A stretch of 64,000 nt of DNA from JABGQS01 sp963666505 (GTDB lineage Bacteria; Bacillota; Clostridia; Christensenellales; SZUA-584), in the NCBI GenBank assembly GCA_963666505.2, contig CAXXXL010000003.1, forward strand, positions 1,488,001 to 1,552,000, in the 5' to 3' direction. The notes beneath the pieces are model-generated. The model was not told where the DNA came from. It searched no databases and saw only the letters and a list, made by a program, of their open reading frames with translations. Of the stretch, positions 7,978-15,953 are shown one piece after another (the stretch's first letter is position 1; each line of letters begins with the position of its first letter). The position numbers and the translations under genes are program-made.

Positions 7978-8768
7978 ATGGGGCAAACAGAGATATAGCA
8001 AAAAATGTTGTCAGCTTTTATGAAAGCTATGACGAAAAGACGAGGACCAAAAATGGAATAGGGCATTTTGAGCTCTACAGGACCAAAGAACTGATTGAGA
8101 GATATTTTCCAAAACCGCCTGCAAAAGTGTGCGACATCGGTGGAGCAACAGGTGTATACTCTTTTTGGCTCGCAGAAAAGGGGTATGAAACACATCTGGT
8201 TGATCTTACACCAAATCATATTGAAACAGCAAAAGAAGAAAACAGCATAGCAGATAAAAAAATCGTATCCCTGACTGTTGGCGATGCAAGAAGGCTTGAA
8301 TTTGATGACGGAAGCTTTGATGCTGTGCTTGTTCACGGACCGTTGTATCATCTTGTGAAAGAAAAGGACAGGCTCAAGGTTTTATCAGAAGCAAGAAGGG
8401 TGCTTAGAGAAGGCGGAGTTTTTATTGGCGCAGGGGTGACAAAGTATGCTTCGCTTTTCTATGCGCTTCACAGCGGCGAGTTCTGGAATGACGAGTATTA
8501 TGAAAAGACAGCAAGGATGCTGAAAAGGCAGCTTAGAGACGATGATATTTGGTATTTTCATCATCCTGATGAGCTGACGAATGAGGTGAAGTCGGCAGGA
8601 TTTAGAGAAATTATAACTGTCGGCGTACTGGGGCCGGTGTGGATGGCAACAGGGTTTGACGAGAAGTGGGAGACGAAAAAGGGCAGAAAAAGAATCCTGG
8701 AAGCGGCAAGGCTTACTGAGGATGAGCCGAGCTTAGGACCAAGGACGCTGGTTACAGCAAAGAAATAA
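7978..8768 (+). CDS. SAM-dependent methyltransferase, frameshifted after the start codon
   Basis: The intact frame, from about 7983 to 8768, encodes a class I methyltransferase. Its N-terminus reads ANRDIAKNVVSFYESYDEKT, motif I is VCDIGGATGVYSFWLA, and later motifs include FDAVLVHGPLYHLVKE and LREGGVFI. The only start with a promoter and AGGAGG site is ATG 7978. From it, translation reads MGQTEI and stops at TAG. One more G in the run at 7980-7983 would give MGANRDIAK and join the frames. A GTG at 8127 could start a truncated product beginning at motif I, which would lack the N-terminal helices. The break is either a sequencing or assembly slip, slippage-dependent expression, or a real null mutation. 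Confidence 0.7.
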
Positions 8769-8774
8769 TAATTT

Positions 8775-8806
8775 AGAAAGATGTGCATACATAGCGCATC
8801 TTTTCT
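8775..8806 (+). terminator. Rho-independent terminator
   Basis: AGAAAGATGTGC pairs with GCGCATCTTTTCT, ending in a T-rich tail just after the methyltransferase stop. Confidence 0.65.
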
Positions 8807-8833
8807 ATTTAAAACGAAAAAAAGAAAAAGGTG

Positions 8834-8873
8834 TTGACAAAATAGATGTTACGATGTAACATTACAATGTAAT
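8834..8873 (+). promoter_or_regulatory. Promoter with two tandem BlaI-type operator dyads
   Basis: The -35 box TTGACA (8834-8839) and a -10-like TAACAT (8857-8862) are 17 bases apart. Two adjacent 13-bp dyads overlie the -10 region: GTTAC-GAT-GTAAC (8848-8860) and ATTAC-AAT-GTAAT (8861-8873). BlaI/MecI repressors bind TACAnnTGTA-like dyads, so these are strong candidate sites for the repressor encoded 30 bases downstream. Occupancy would block RNA polymerase. Confidence 0.85.
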
Positions 8874-8902
8874 ATTACAAATTATAGTAAAGGAGCATCA
8901 CT

Positions 8903-9265
8903 ATGGCACCAAAAATCGGTGAAAGTGAATGGTATGTTATGAAAGCTCTGTGGGAGAGCTCGCCCCAGAGCGGCAACGATATCGTTAAAAATGTTAGCGC
9001 AAAGACAGACTGGTCGCAGAGCACCATACTTACGATGGTAAGACGGCTGGTAAAAAAACAGGCTATTGGTGTAAAACGGGAAAAAGTAATGATGTATTAT
9101 CCGCTGGTGGAAGAGAGCGAGATAGTAAAAAAAGAAACGGACATGTTCCTGCAGAGAGTGTACGAGGGCTCGGTCAACATGCTTATAAAGGGATATCTTG
9201 AGAACAAGGAACTGACGAAGGAAGAGCTTGAAGAACTAAAGAAGATGCTCGATAAAATGAAGTAG
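8903..9265 (+). CDS. blaI: BlaI/MecI/CopY-family repressor
   Basis: A 120-residue winged-helix repressor of normal family length. Residues 5-70 form the DNA-binding domain (GESEWYVMKALWESSPQSG then DWSQSTILTMVRRLVKK), and the C-terminal helices (ELTKEELEELKKMLDKMK) mediate dimerisation. In the family, cleavage by the partner BlaR1/MecR1 protease relieves repression. AAAGGAGCATCACT precedes the ATG. The next gene, 9 bases downstream, encodes the matching M56 protease, and two operator dyads lie upstream, so the pair is probably autoregulated. The wider regulon is unknown; there is no beta-lactamase gene in the window. Confidence 0.93.
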   Translation: MAPKIGESEWYVMKALWESSPQSGNDIVKNVSAKTDWSQSTILTMVRRLVKKQAIGVKREKVMMYYPLVEESEIVKKETDMFLQRVYEGSVNMLIKGYLENKELTKEELEELKKMLDKMK

Positions 9266-9274
9266 GAGCGCAAA

Positions 9275-11272
9275 ATGAGCGAAGTATTCAGGACAGTGTT
9301 ATCTATGTCGATCGGCGCTTCGGTGCTTGGAATTATGGTGCTGGCAGCAAGGGCGGTAATTGGAAGCAGGCAGACTGCTGCGCTGACTTTTATGCTGGTA
9401 CTGCTGGTGGCAAGACTTGTTTTGCCTATAAACATCGAAAGCAGGGCAAGCGTGATGAACCTTTTGCCCGATAGACTGCCGCAGGCGCAAACAGAAGTGC
9501 AAATGGATTTCAGTGGGGCAGAGGATATAGGATATGTGCCAAGTCAAGTGCAGCAGGAAACGGATTCTTTAAATTCAGAAACCGAGAATACTGAGGCCAG
9601 CGAGGCTGACACTGTTTTGCCTGTTGCTGATACGTCAGCAGAAAGCCAAGGTATTGTAGCAGCGGAGAAGGTACAGCCGAAAAGTATAGATTTTTGGGAA
9701 CTGGCTGCATATTTGTGGGTGGCAGGAATGGCGGCACTGGCGCTTGTCATCTTTGTCAGCAATGCGGTTTTTATGCGCAAAGTCAGAAGGAACAGAGAAT
9801 ATGATCTGCCGGGGCTAGACGAGCTTATAAGCCAGTGCGCAGAAGATTTCAATATAAAAAAGAAGATTCGAGCGGTGCGCATGACCGAAATAAACAACGT
9901 TGCAGTCTGCGGAATAATAAGACCGAAGCTGCTGATATCACCTGAAACATTCGAAGAGCTTAGCACACAGCAGAAAAAAGACGTGATAATGCACGAGATG
10001 TCGCACATAAAGCGCAGGGATACTCTAGTCAGCCTTGTTATGACTATAGTTAACATAGTCCACTGGTTCAACCCGGTGGTATGGGTGGTGTTCACTTTGT
10101 TCAGAAAAGATATGGAAGTGATGTGCGATTCCAAAGTGCTCTGCAAGATGGAAGCGTGGCAGCGTAAGCGCTATGCGGATACCCTTCTGACGCTTGCAAT
10201 GAAGGTGAACAGAAAGCACCCTAGGCTGGCTATGGCACTTTTCATGAGCAGGACGAGCATAAAAAGGAGAATTACAATGGTAGCAAGATATAAAAAGAAT
10301 AAACCGGTTATTGTTGCACTGGCGATGATACTTGTTGTTAGTATTGCAGTGACAGGATGTACAACAGGCACAACTGATGAAGTCACAGAAGAAGAGAAAC
10401 TGCAGGATGCGGCAAATCAGCAGGCAGAAGAACAGCAAGATACTGAAGAAAGTGAAGATCAAAATAGCGTGGATGTGCAGCAGGATACCGAAGATAAAGA
10501 AACTGCTGAATTTGAGGACACATCTGGAGAACTTGCCTCAAGAAATCTTGCTATACTCAGTGACGCACAAATTCAATATACGGACGGTGAAAACGAAAGC
10601 TCTAAAGAGTTCTATAGGGTACTATCCATGATTGAATCGATTGAGATATTGCCGGGGGAAACGGTTTCGCTTAGAGAACTGGTGGGCTATGAAGGCAAAG
10701 GAGATGCAGAGACTGCAGCTAAAGATATTTCAGAAATGAATGATATGAAAACATATGGACGCAGCCCCAGCACTGTAGCAACGGCGATCTACATTGCAGC
10801 GGTAAAAGCGCAGATGGAAGTAGCTGAAGTGACACACAATATTTCGGTGCCTTACGGTCTGCCTGCCGGGCTCGATGTCGTGTTTAGTGAAACGGGCGGT
10901 GATTTAGAGATAACTAATCTATACGATTTTGATATAGTCATCGAAACGAAAACTATGGGCGGTTATGTAAATTGCGAGGTGCTGATACCAAGAGGTGGGG
11001 CAGGGGCTGTATACAGCGTTGAATTAACAGTGGATATCATAAGCAATGACCTGCCGGATCCGATATATCATTACAATAAAACGACACTGCCGAATGGTGA
11101 GGCTATACCAGAAGGAGACGCAGTTACTTATATTGAAAGCACTGGCATAACTCAGGCTGTTGTATGGTGCGATAGATATTCTGACAGCAAAGAGTCTGTT
11201 TTATATGAAACGGTGAATTATAAACCAGCTCCGGCAGAGATATATGTAAACGGAGACAGTTACGAAGAATAG
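9275..11272 (+). CDS. BlaR1-like M56 metalloprotease sensor with VanW-like extracellular domain
   Basis: A 665-residue sensor. N-terminal membrane segments occur at about residues 8-28, 33-51 and 148-168. The M56 zinc protease motif HEMSH starts at H240 (VIMHEMSHIKRRD), followed by a membrane segment at about 268-290. After the protease comes another membrane segment (about 345-365, ending TGC) and an acidic, Glu/Gln/Thr-rich linker (about 370-425). The C-terminal part is not a penicillin-binding domain. Residues ~440-600 read like VanW: ILPGETVSLRELVG, then YGRSPSTVATAIYIAAVKAQ, VPYGLPAGLD and DLEITNLYDFDIVIETK. The usual GGGxCQ motif of VanW is altered. This suggests sensing of a cell-wall signal other than beta-lactam acylation. 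Catalytic role of the protease is by family; the VanW call is by motif reading only. Confidence 0.82.
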   Translation: MSEVFRTVLSMSIGASVLGIMVLAARAVIGSRQTAALTFMLVLLVARLVLPINIESRASVMNLLPDRLPQAQTEVQMDFSGAEDIGYVPSQVQQETDSLNSETENTEASEADTVLPVADTSAESQGIVAAEKVQPKSIDFWELAAYLWVAGMAALALVIFVSNAVFMRKVRRNREYDLPGLDELISQCAEDFNIKKKIRAVRMTEINNVAVCGIIRPKLLISPETFEELSTQQKKDVIMHEMSHIKRRDTLVSLVMTIVNIVHWFNPVVWVVFTLFRKDMEVMCDSKVLCKMEAWQRKRYADTLLTLAMKVNRKHPRLAMALFMSRTSIKRRITMVARYKKNKPVIVALAMILVVSIAVTGCTTGTTDEVTEEEKLQDAANQQAEEQQDTEESEDQNSVDVQQDTEDKETAEFEDTSGELASRNLAILSDAQIQYTDGENESSKEFYRVLSMIESIEILPGETVSLRELVGYEGKGDAETAAKDISEMNDMKTYGRSPSTVATAIYIAAVKAQMEVAEVTHNISVPYGLPAGLDVVFSETGGDLEITNLYDFDIVIETKTMGGYVNCEVLIPRGGAGAVYSVELTVDIISNDLPDPIYHYNKTTLPNGEAIPEGDAVTYIESTGITQAVVWCDRYSDSKESVLYETVNYKPAPAEIYVNGDSYEE

Positions 11273-11311
11273 ACAAAACAGATACCAAGAATAACTAATA
11301 TATTGCCGGAG

Positions 11312-11346
11312 GGCATGTGCTTTGCATTTGCCTTTTGGCTTTTTTT
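11312..11346 (+). terminator. Terminator after the BlaR1-like gene
   Basis: GGCATGTGC and GCATTTGCC form an imperfect 9-bp stem followed by T-rich sequence ending in a run of seven T. Confidence 0.65.
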
Positions 11347-11355
11347 AAGTATATA

Positions 11356-11384
11356 AAAAGAGACGTTTCATCACGCCTCTTTTA
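11356..11384 (-). terminator. Terminator for the RluA-like gene
   Basis: AAAAGAGACG and CGCCTCTTTT form a stem with A/T tails on both strands. It lies just after the minus-strand stop at 11396 and could act in both directions. Confidence 0.65.
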
Positions 11385-11395
11385 TATTTAATCAC

Positions 11396-12322
11396 TTATA
11401 GATCCATAAGCCCTTCGTCATAGACCGATTTTGGGAAGCAGAGCTCCTGAGAGTCGAACCGCATTCCGTTAAGATATTGATATTCGTGGTTGATGCCCGT
11501 TTCAAAAGTAATGGACTGCAGGCACATGGCAAGCTGGTCGGCACCTGCTTTTTTGTTGAAGCGCCGGTTACCGTACTGGTTGTCGCCAAGAACGGGCAGA
11601 CCGTAGAACGCAAGATGCGCCCGTGCCTGGTGAAGGCCGTTGGTGACCGGACGTACAAGCAGCAGAGACATCGTTTCGCCGGAGCTGAGTTTCCTATATC
11701 GTGTAACGATCGGTTTTGCGCCTTTTTCAAACTTAGAGAGCACTTTTGAATGTGTCATAGTTTTGTTCTTTTTATAATATGCCAGCAGTTCGTCTTCCTC
11801 CTGCGCTATACCGATAACGGGGCATAGATAGTGCCGGCAGATCCTGCGTTGGTTGAGAGCTTCTATCATGAAAAGGTAGCCTTCCTCGTGCTTCGCCATT
11901 ATAAGAAGTCCGCTCTCGTAAGGCCCCAGTCTGTAAACAAGATAAGGCACCATTAGCGCGTCAAGGTTATACTCGTCCTGGCTCTTCATCATCTCTTCGA
12001 CTTTGGAAACAGCGCTTGGTTCGTCTTCGTAGTCAGAAATGGAATCCAGCCCGGCCGGCTTATCGACAATAACAAAGTTTTCATCCTGATATACTATCGT
12101 TGGTTCAAGCTCAACTCCGACAAGGTCTCCGCATAAATAGATATCAACGATGTCACCTTCGTTGACAGTTTCGTCACCGTATGCCGGTTCCTCGTTAAGA
12201 TCGATATCACCAAACTTCAAAGCTCGTTCCTGATTTTTAATAGAGAAGTCAGGATACACCACCTCTAAAAGCTCAAACAGCGGCAGTCCTTCGTGTTCTT
12301 TTGTTACTTCGTATGAAATCAT
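11396..12322 (-). CDS. RluA-family pseudouridine synthase-like protein lacking the catalytic Asp
   Basis: A 308-residue protein with the RluA layout: an S4-like RNA-binding region (about residues 25-63, ending VNEGDIVDIYL) and a synthase domain starting VYQDENFVIVDKPAGLD. In active enzymes the catalytic motif is HRLDxxTSGLL. Here it is YRLGPYESGLLIMAK, with Gly133 where the nucleophilic Asp belongs. The downstream motifs (THSKVLSKFEKGAKP, LVRPVTNGLHQARAHLA) are kept, including the RTGRxHQIRxH-like segment in altered form. It is therefore probably an RNA-binding paralogue without uridine isomerase activity. The frame is intact, which argues against simple decay. A canonical family member starts at 63504. 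Confidence 0.8.
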   Translation of the reverse strand: MISYEVTKEHEGLPLFELLEVVYPDFSIKNQERALKFGDIDLNEEPAYGDETVNEGDIVDIYLCGDLVGVELEPTIVYQDENFVIVDKPAGLDSISDYEDEPSAVSKVEEMMKSQDEYNLDALMVPYLVYRLGPYESGLLIMAKHEEGYLFMIEALNQRRICRHYLCPVIGIAQEEDELLAYYKKNKTMTHSKVLSKFEKGAKPIVTRYRKLSSGETMSLLLVRPVTNGLHQARAHLAFYGLPVLGDNQYGNRRFNKKAGADQLAMCLQSITFETGINHEYQYLNGMRFDSQELCFPKSVYDEGLMDL

Positions 12323-12504
12323 AATCTACCCCACAAATAATATATAGATAAATGATAGTATAACGTGGGTTAGAAGTCAAGAATTTGACGGAAACAGAGT
12401 GCGGGAAGGATAGTGGGTGTATCCTAAGCAGTGTTAAAGAAGTTCAATCTGAAACGAAAAGAATAAAGATAAAAAGACACGTAGAAAAAAGACGCGGAGT
12501 GTCC

Positions 12505-12533
12505 TTGCACAAAATACCAAACTCTGATATATT
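12505..12533 (+). promoter_or_regulatory. Candidate promoter of the T-box leader
   Basis: TTGCAC (12505-12510) and TATATT (12528-12533) are 17 bases apart, about 20 bases before the T-box stem I. The -35 match is weak. Nothing else is recognised between 12323 and this site. Confidence 0.4.
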
Positions 12534-12552
12534 ATATGCAATTGAATAACGG

Positions 12553-12745
12553 CTCGTATGAAGAGGGCGATTTTTTAACTTGGAAAGCGATGCAGAGGCG
12601 GTGAAAGTCTGCAAAATAAAAATCATTGGCGCTTCAGCAATAAAACGGGCAGGTCAATAAAGCGGCCGGGGCAGTGGCAACGGCAACTTGGGTGGAACCA
12701 CGGAATAGTCATTTCGTCCCTTGGATTTTTGGGGGAGAGGTGGCT
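12553..12745 (+). promoter_or_regulatory. Glycine T-box riboswitch (leader)
   Basis: Stem I is closed by TGAAG (12559-12563) with CTTCA (12632-12636). Above it is a specifier loop whose 3' strand ATTGGCG holds GGC at 12628-12630, a glycine codon. GATTTTT (12569-12575) pairs with AAAAATC (12618-12624), and a hairpin TGCAGA/TCTGCA encloses GGTGAAAG. The T-box core TTGGGTGGAACCACGG is at 12688-12703. Its TGGA (12693-12696) can pair with the UCCA 3' end of tRNA-Gly. The antiterminator pairs ACGGAA (12700-12705) with TTTCGT (12712-12717) and GGG with CCC. A weak hairpin CCCTTGG/TTGGGGG follows, but the terminator is not clearly resolved. The regulated gene, glyS, is now separated from the leader by an IS110 element. 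Confidence 0.88.
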
Positions 12746-12887
12746 TTTGTTTTTATATAGTGATAGTTAAAAATATTTTAATAGAGGAGAAAGTTTGAAA
12801 CAAAAACATTGTAATACAACATAGAGGCATAAAAAATAAACCATAAGGAACTTACAGTACATTGAAAAAAGAATATGGTACAAAAAA

Positions 12888-14138
12888 TCAGGCTACAACG
12901 CCATCCTGGTCAACGACGATGTACCCAATACGCTTAACGGCAGCAATCGCCTGATCCACAGATAAAGTGCAATTAGTTGGAATAGCATCCTCCTTCTTAT
13001 AAAGGTCAGAATTATAAGGCTCAGACTTTTTGAGCATGGCATAGATGGCGGTAAGCAGCATTCTGCAGACAGCGATAATTGCTTTCTTGTGCCCACGACG
13101 CTTTTTGAGCGCAAGGTAGCGTCTTTTGATCTCAGGGTTCTTGTCTGATTTACAGACGGTAAGCGCATTCTGAACCAAAAGCGGTTTGATGTAAGCTCCG
13201 GCACGTGTAATACGTGTGGTTTTCTTCTTTCCGGCACTCTCGTTGTTTTGAGGAACGAGACCAGCCCACGAGCAGAGATGTTTGGCTGTTGGGAACACGG
13301 ACATATCCACGCCGATTTCCGATATGATAGCGATAGCGGAAAACTGCTGGATACCCGGAACAGTCATAACAAGGTCAATTTGCGAGCTGAACCGTTCTGA
13401 GAGTTTGAGGATAGAAGATTCAAGATTTGCTTTGCACAGCGCTAAGCTATCCATGTGTGAGCGGATAATTTTGAGCTTTTGCACTTGCTCGGAGCACATC
13501 AAGCCGTCAATGGCAGCTTGCACATTTTCAGGCGAAGCTTTGCAGCGACGGTCGATGAACCCAGTGACATCAAAAGAACCGTCGGGGCAAGAGAGAAGCT
13601 GCTCGGTAATGGCGGAAGCGCTTTTGCCGAATACGTCGGAGAACACATCGTCAAGCTTGATGTTGGAAACGGTCAGACAGTTTTGCGCACGGTTTTTCTC
13701 TCCAACACAAAAGCTGGTGAGTTTTGAACGATACCGCATCAGGTCGCGAAGCTGTCGGATTTCAAACGGCGGGATAAAGCTGCCGGATACAAGATCATGC
13801 TTGAAAATGTCGGCAATCCACTGAGCATCCCTTTTGTCGGTTTTCTTACCGCGAATGGCTTTGACGTATTTGGGATGCGCAAGAACAACATCGCACGTTT
13901 GCTCTAAGGTGTTGAACACAGGAATCCAATACTTACCCGTTGATTCCATGCAGACGTCTTTGCAGTTGTTCGATGCAAGCCAGTCGGCAAACCGTCGCAG
14001 ATCGCCTGTAAACGTAGAGAATCTGTGACGTTTGTAGGTGGTCACACCTTTATCATTTGTTGAGGCGATACAGGCGACGATAAACGATTTGTGGACATCG
14101 ATGCCGCAACAGATAGGGTAAACGATTTTAAGTGCCAT
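12888..14138 (-). CDS. IS110-family DEDD transposase
   Basis: A 416-residue recombinase with an N-terminal RuvC-like DEDD domain. The acidic residues are visible in CGIDVHKSFIVA, CMESTGKYW and KTDKRDAQWIAD. The C-terminal Transposase_20 domain includes MTVPGIQQFSAIAIISEIG and SWAGLVPQNNESAGK, with the serine and helix-hairpin-helix typical of the family. ATG 14138 is chosen because AGGAGG lies 6 bases upstream; a GTG at 14144 overlaps that site. The frame is intact, so the element could be active. IS110 transposases use a bridge RNA to pair donor and target DNA. Confidence 0.93.
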   Translation of the reverse strand: MALKIVYPICCGIDVHKSFIVACIASTNDKGVTTYKRHRFSTFTGDLRRFADWLASNNCKDVCMESTGKYWIPVFNTLEQTCDVVLAHPKYVKAIRGKKTDKRDAQWIADIFKHDLVSGSFIPPFEIRQLRDLMRYRSKLTSFCVGEKNRAQNCLTVSNIKLDDVFSDVFGKSASAITEQLLSCPDGSFDVTGFIDRRCKASPENVQAAIDGLMCSEQVQKLKIIRSHMDSLALCKANLESSILKLSERFSSQIDLVMTVPGIQQFSAIAIISEIGVDMSVFPTAKHLCSWAGLVPQNNESAGKKKTTRITRAGAYIKPLLVQNALTVCKSDKNPEIKRRYLALKKRRGHKKAIIAVCRMLLTAIYAMLKKSEPYNSDLYKKEDAIPTNCTLSVDQAIAAVKRIGYIVVDQDGVVA

Positions 14139-14144
14139 AAACAC

Positions 14145-14390
14145 CTCCTCAGTTTTTTGAGGAAACCGACAGGGACTGACTGCTCAAGCAAAAAACGAGT
14201 AGCGTCTTTACAAAGATAAGTTTACGGGCTTTTAAATCCCATTTATTTGTGCTTGAAAGAGCGGACGGCACACATAAATATTCAGTCAGTGGGTAACACT
14301 GCCTACTCACCTCCACGTGCTGTGTAGTGTGACGGTAACCTCACTGACATAGTATAACGAAACAACGGCGAGAGTGCACGTTTCATAACG
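14145..14390 (-). ncRNA. Candidate IS110 bridge RNA region
   Basis: This 246-base non-coding flank lies upstream of the transposase, where IS110-group bridge RNAs are encoded. It contains a structured segment: GTCAGTG (14285-14291) pairs with CACTGAC (14342-14348), enclosing a second interrupted stem (ACACT..TAC with GTAGTGT) and internal loops. That resembles the stem-and-internal-loop design of target/donor-binding loops. Assignment is by position and partial structure only; loop guides were not matched to the ends. Confidence 0.4.
14329..14358 (+). promoter_or_regulatory. Candidate outward promoter in the IS110 end, toward glyS
   Basis: GTGACG (14329-14334), 18 bases, then TATAAC (14353-14358). 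Each box differs little from the sigma-A consensus. It points at glyS and could replace the T-box controlled promoter lost by the insertion. It overlaps the structured segment of the putative bridge RNA, which is read from the other strand. Confidence 0.4.
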
Positions 14391-14425
14391 TTTTGTGCCT
14401 TTCGCAGAAAGGAATGGTCATAAGT

Positions 14426-15817
14426 ATGGAACAGAAAAAGAAGACGATGGATAAAATAGTTGCCCTGTGCAAAAACAGAGGTTATGTATTCCCGGGGTCA
14501 GATATATACGGCGGCCTTGCAAACTCATGGGACTACGGTCCGCTAGGGGTAGAGTTCAAGAACAACGTTAAGCAGGCGTGGTGGAAGAAGTTCATTAAAG
14601 AGTGTCCGTATAACGTGGGGCTCGATTCTGCTATACTCATGAATCCGGAAGTCTGGGTAGCCTCAGGGCACGTTGGCGGCTTTTCTGATCCGTTGATGGA
14701 CTGCAAAGAGTGCAAGGCGCGCTTTAGGGCAGACGATATGATAGAGCAGTATGCAGCCAAGAAAGGTCTTGAATTAGATGTTGCGGGAATGAGCCCGGAA
14801 GATATGGAAGCTTTCATATCAGAAAAAGGCCTCAATTGCCCGGTTTGCGGTAAGAGCAATTTTACAGGCATACGCAAGTTCAATCTCATGTTTAAAACCT
14901 TCCAGGGAGTAACGGAAGACTCGAGCAGCGAGATTTTCCTGCGGCCGGAGACAGCCCAGGGTATATTCGTGAACTTCAAGAACGTACAGCGCAGCACAAG
15001 GAAGCGCATACCATTCGGAATAGGACAGATAGGCAAGTCTTTCAGAAACGAGATAACACCCGGCAACTTCATTTTCCGTATAAGGGAATTTGAACAGATG
15101 GAGCTGGAGTTCTTCTGCGAGCCGGGCAAAGACCTCGAATGGTTTAAGTATTGGAAAGATTTCTGCTATAACTGGCTGCTTTCGCTTGGCATGACCAAAG
15201 AGAACATAAAGCTGCGTGACCACAGCGAAGACGAGCTTTCGCACTATAGTAACGCAACAACAGACATAGAGTTCCTTTTCCCGTTCGGATGGGGAGAGCT
15301 CTGGGGCATAGCAGACAGGACGGACTTCGACTTGAAATCGCATCAGGAGCATTCAGGGCAGAGCATGGAATATGTTAACCCTGTGACGGGGGAGAAGTTC
15401 CTGCCGTATTGCATAGAGCCGTCACTTGGCGCAGACAGAGTGGCGCTTGCGTTCCTTTGCGACGCTTACGACGAAGAGGAGCTTGAGAACGGAGATAAAA
15501 GAACAGTGATGAGGCTGTCACCAGCTTTGGCACCGTTCAAGGCAGCAGTTCTGCCGCAGCAGAAGAAGCTGAATGATAAGGCGCAGGAAGTGTATGAAAT
15601 GCTGCTCAGTGACCACACGGTAGACTTCGACGTCACAGGCAGCATTGGCAAACGCTACAGAAGACAGGACGAAATAGGCACGCCATACTGCGTAACAATA
15701 GATTTTGACACGCTTGAAGACGGCTGTGTGACTGTACGTGACCGTGATACTATGCAGCAGATAAGGATAGCTATAGATGAAGTGAGCGGGTATATAAGCG
15801 AGAAAGTTGCTTTCTAG
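14426..15817 (+). CDS. glyS: Glycyl-tRNA synthetase (dimeric, class II)
   Basis: A 463-residue alpha2-type enzyme that charges tRNA-Gly with glycine. The N-terminus RGYVFPGSDIYGG, motif 2 GIGQIGKSFRNEITPG, the FRIREFEQMELEFF segment, and motif 3 GADRVALAFL are all present. A C-x2-C zinc-like pair occurs in MDCKECK with a partner in CPVCGKSNF. The C-terminal anticodon-binding domain covers about residues 365-463. ATG 14426 is preferred; ATG 14414 is too close to the AGAAAGGA site. A T-box for glycine lies 1.7 kb upstream beyond an IS110 element, so normal tRNA-sensing control is probably disturbed. Confidence 0.95.
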   Translation: MEQKKKTMDKIVALCKNRGYVFPGSDIYGGLANSWDYGPLGVEFKNNVKQAWWKKFIKECPYNVGLDSAILMNPEVWVASGHVGGFSDPLMDCKECKARFRADDMIEQYAAKKGLELDVAGMSPEDMEAFISEKGLNCPVCGKSNFTGIRKFNLMFKTFQGVTEDSSSEIFLRPETAQGIFVNFKNVQRSTRKRIPFGIGQIGKSFRNEITPGNFIFRIREFEQMELEFFCEPGKDLEWFKYWKDFCYNWLLSLGMTKENIKLRDHSEDELSHYSNATTDIEFLFPFGWGELWGIADRTDFDLKSHQEHSGQSMEYVNPVTGEKFLPYCIEPSLGADRVALAFLCDAYDEEELENGDKRTVMRLSPALAPFKAAVLPQQKKLNDKAQEVYEMLLSDHTVDFDVTGSIGKRYRRQDEIGTPYCVTIDFDTLEDGCVTVRDRDTMQQIRIAIDEVSGYISEKVAF

Positions 15818-15835
15818 CAAGATAAAAGAAACTGA

Positions 15836-15867
15836 CAGGCGGCTCTTTAAGGGACCGCCTGTTTTTT
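15836..15867 (+). terminator. Terminator of glyS
   Basis: CAGGCGG (15836-15842) pairs with CCGCCTG (15855-15861), then six T. Confidence 0.85.
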
Positions 15868-15953
15868 CATTTCAAATATATGTTTTTTGGTTGCACGGGA
15901 AGAGGGTTTGATATATAATTCTTGCATTATGCAACTTGGAGGTAAGACGATTT

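Larger units (their letters stand above)
12760..14390 (-). mobile_element. IS110-family insertion element
   Basis: A single-gene element of about 1.6 kb on the minus strand between the T-box leader and glyS. The long non-coding flank on the transposase's upstream side (14139-14390) is typical of the IS110 group, which encodes its bridge RNA there. IS110 elements have no long inverted repeats, so the ends are estimated from the limits of leader and glyS sequence. A few bases at 12796-12809 (TTGAAACAAAAACA after GAGGAGAAAG) resemble a start and the first codons of glyS and may mark the left junction. Confidence 0.8.

Noticed and set aside
9275..11272. Classical beta-lactam sensor BlaR1/MecR1
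   Set aside because: No STxK/SxN/KTG penicillin-binding motifs in the C-terminal region; it reads like VanW.
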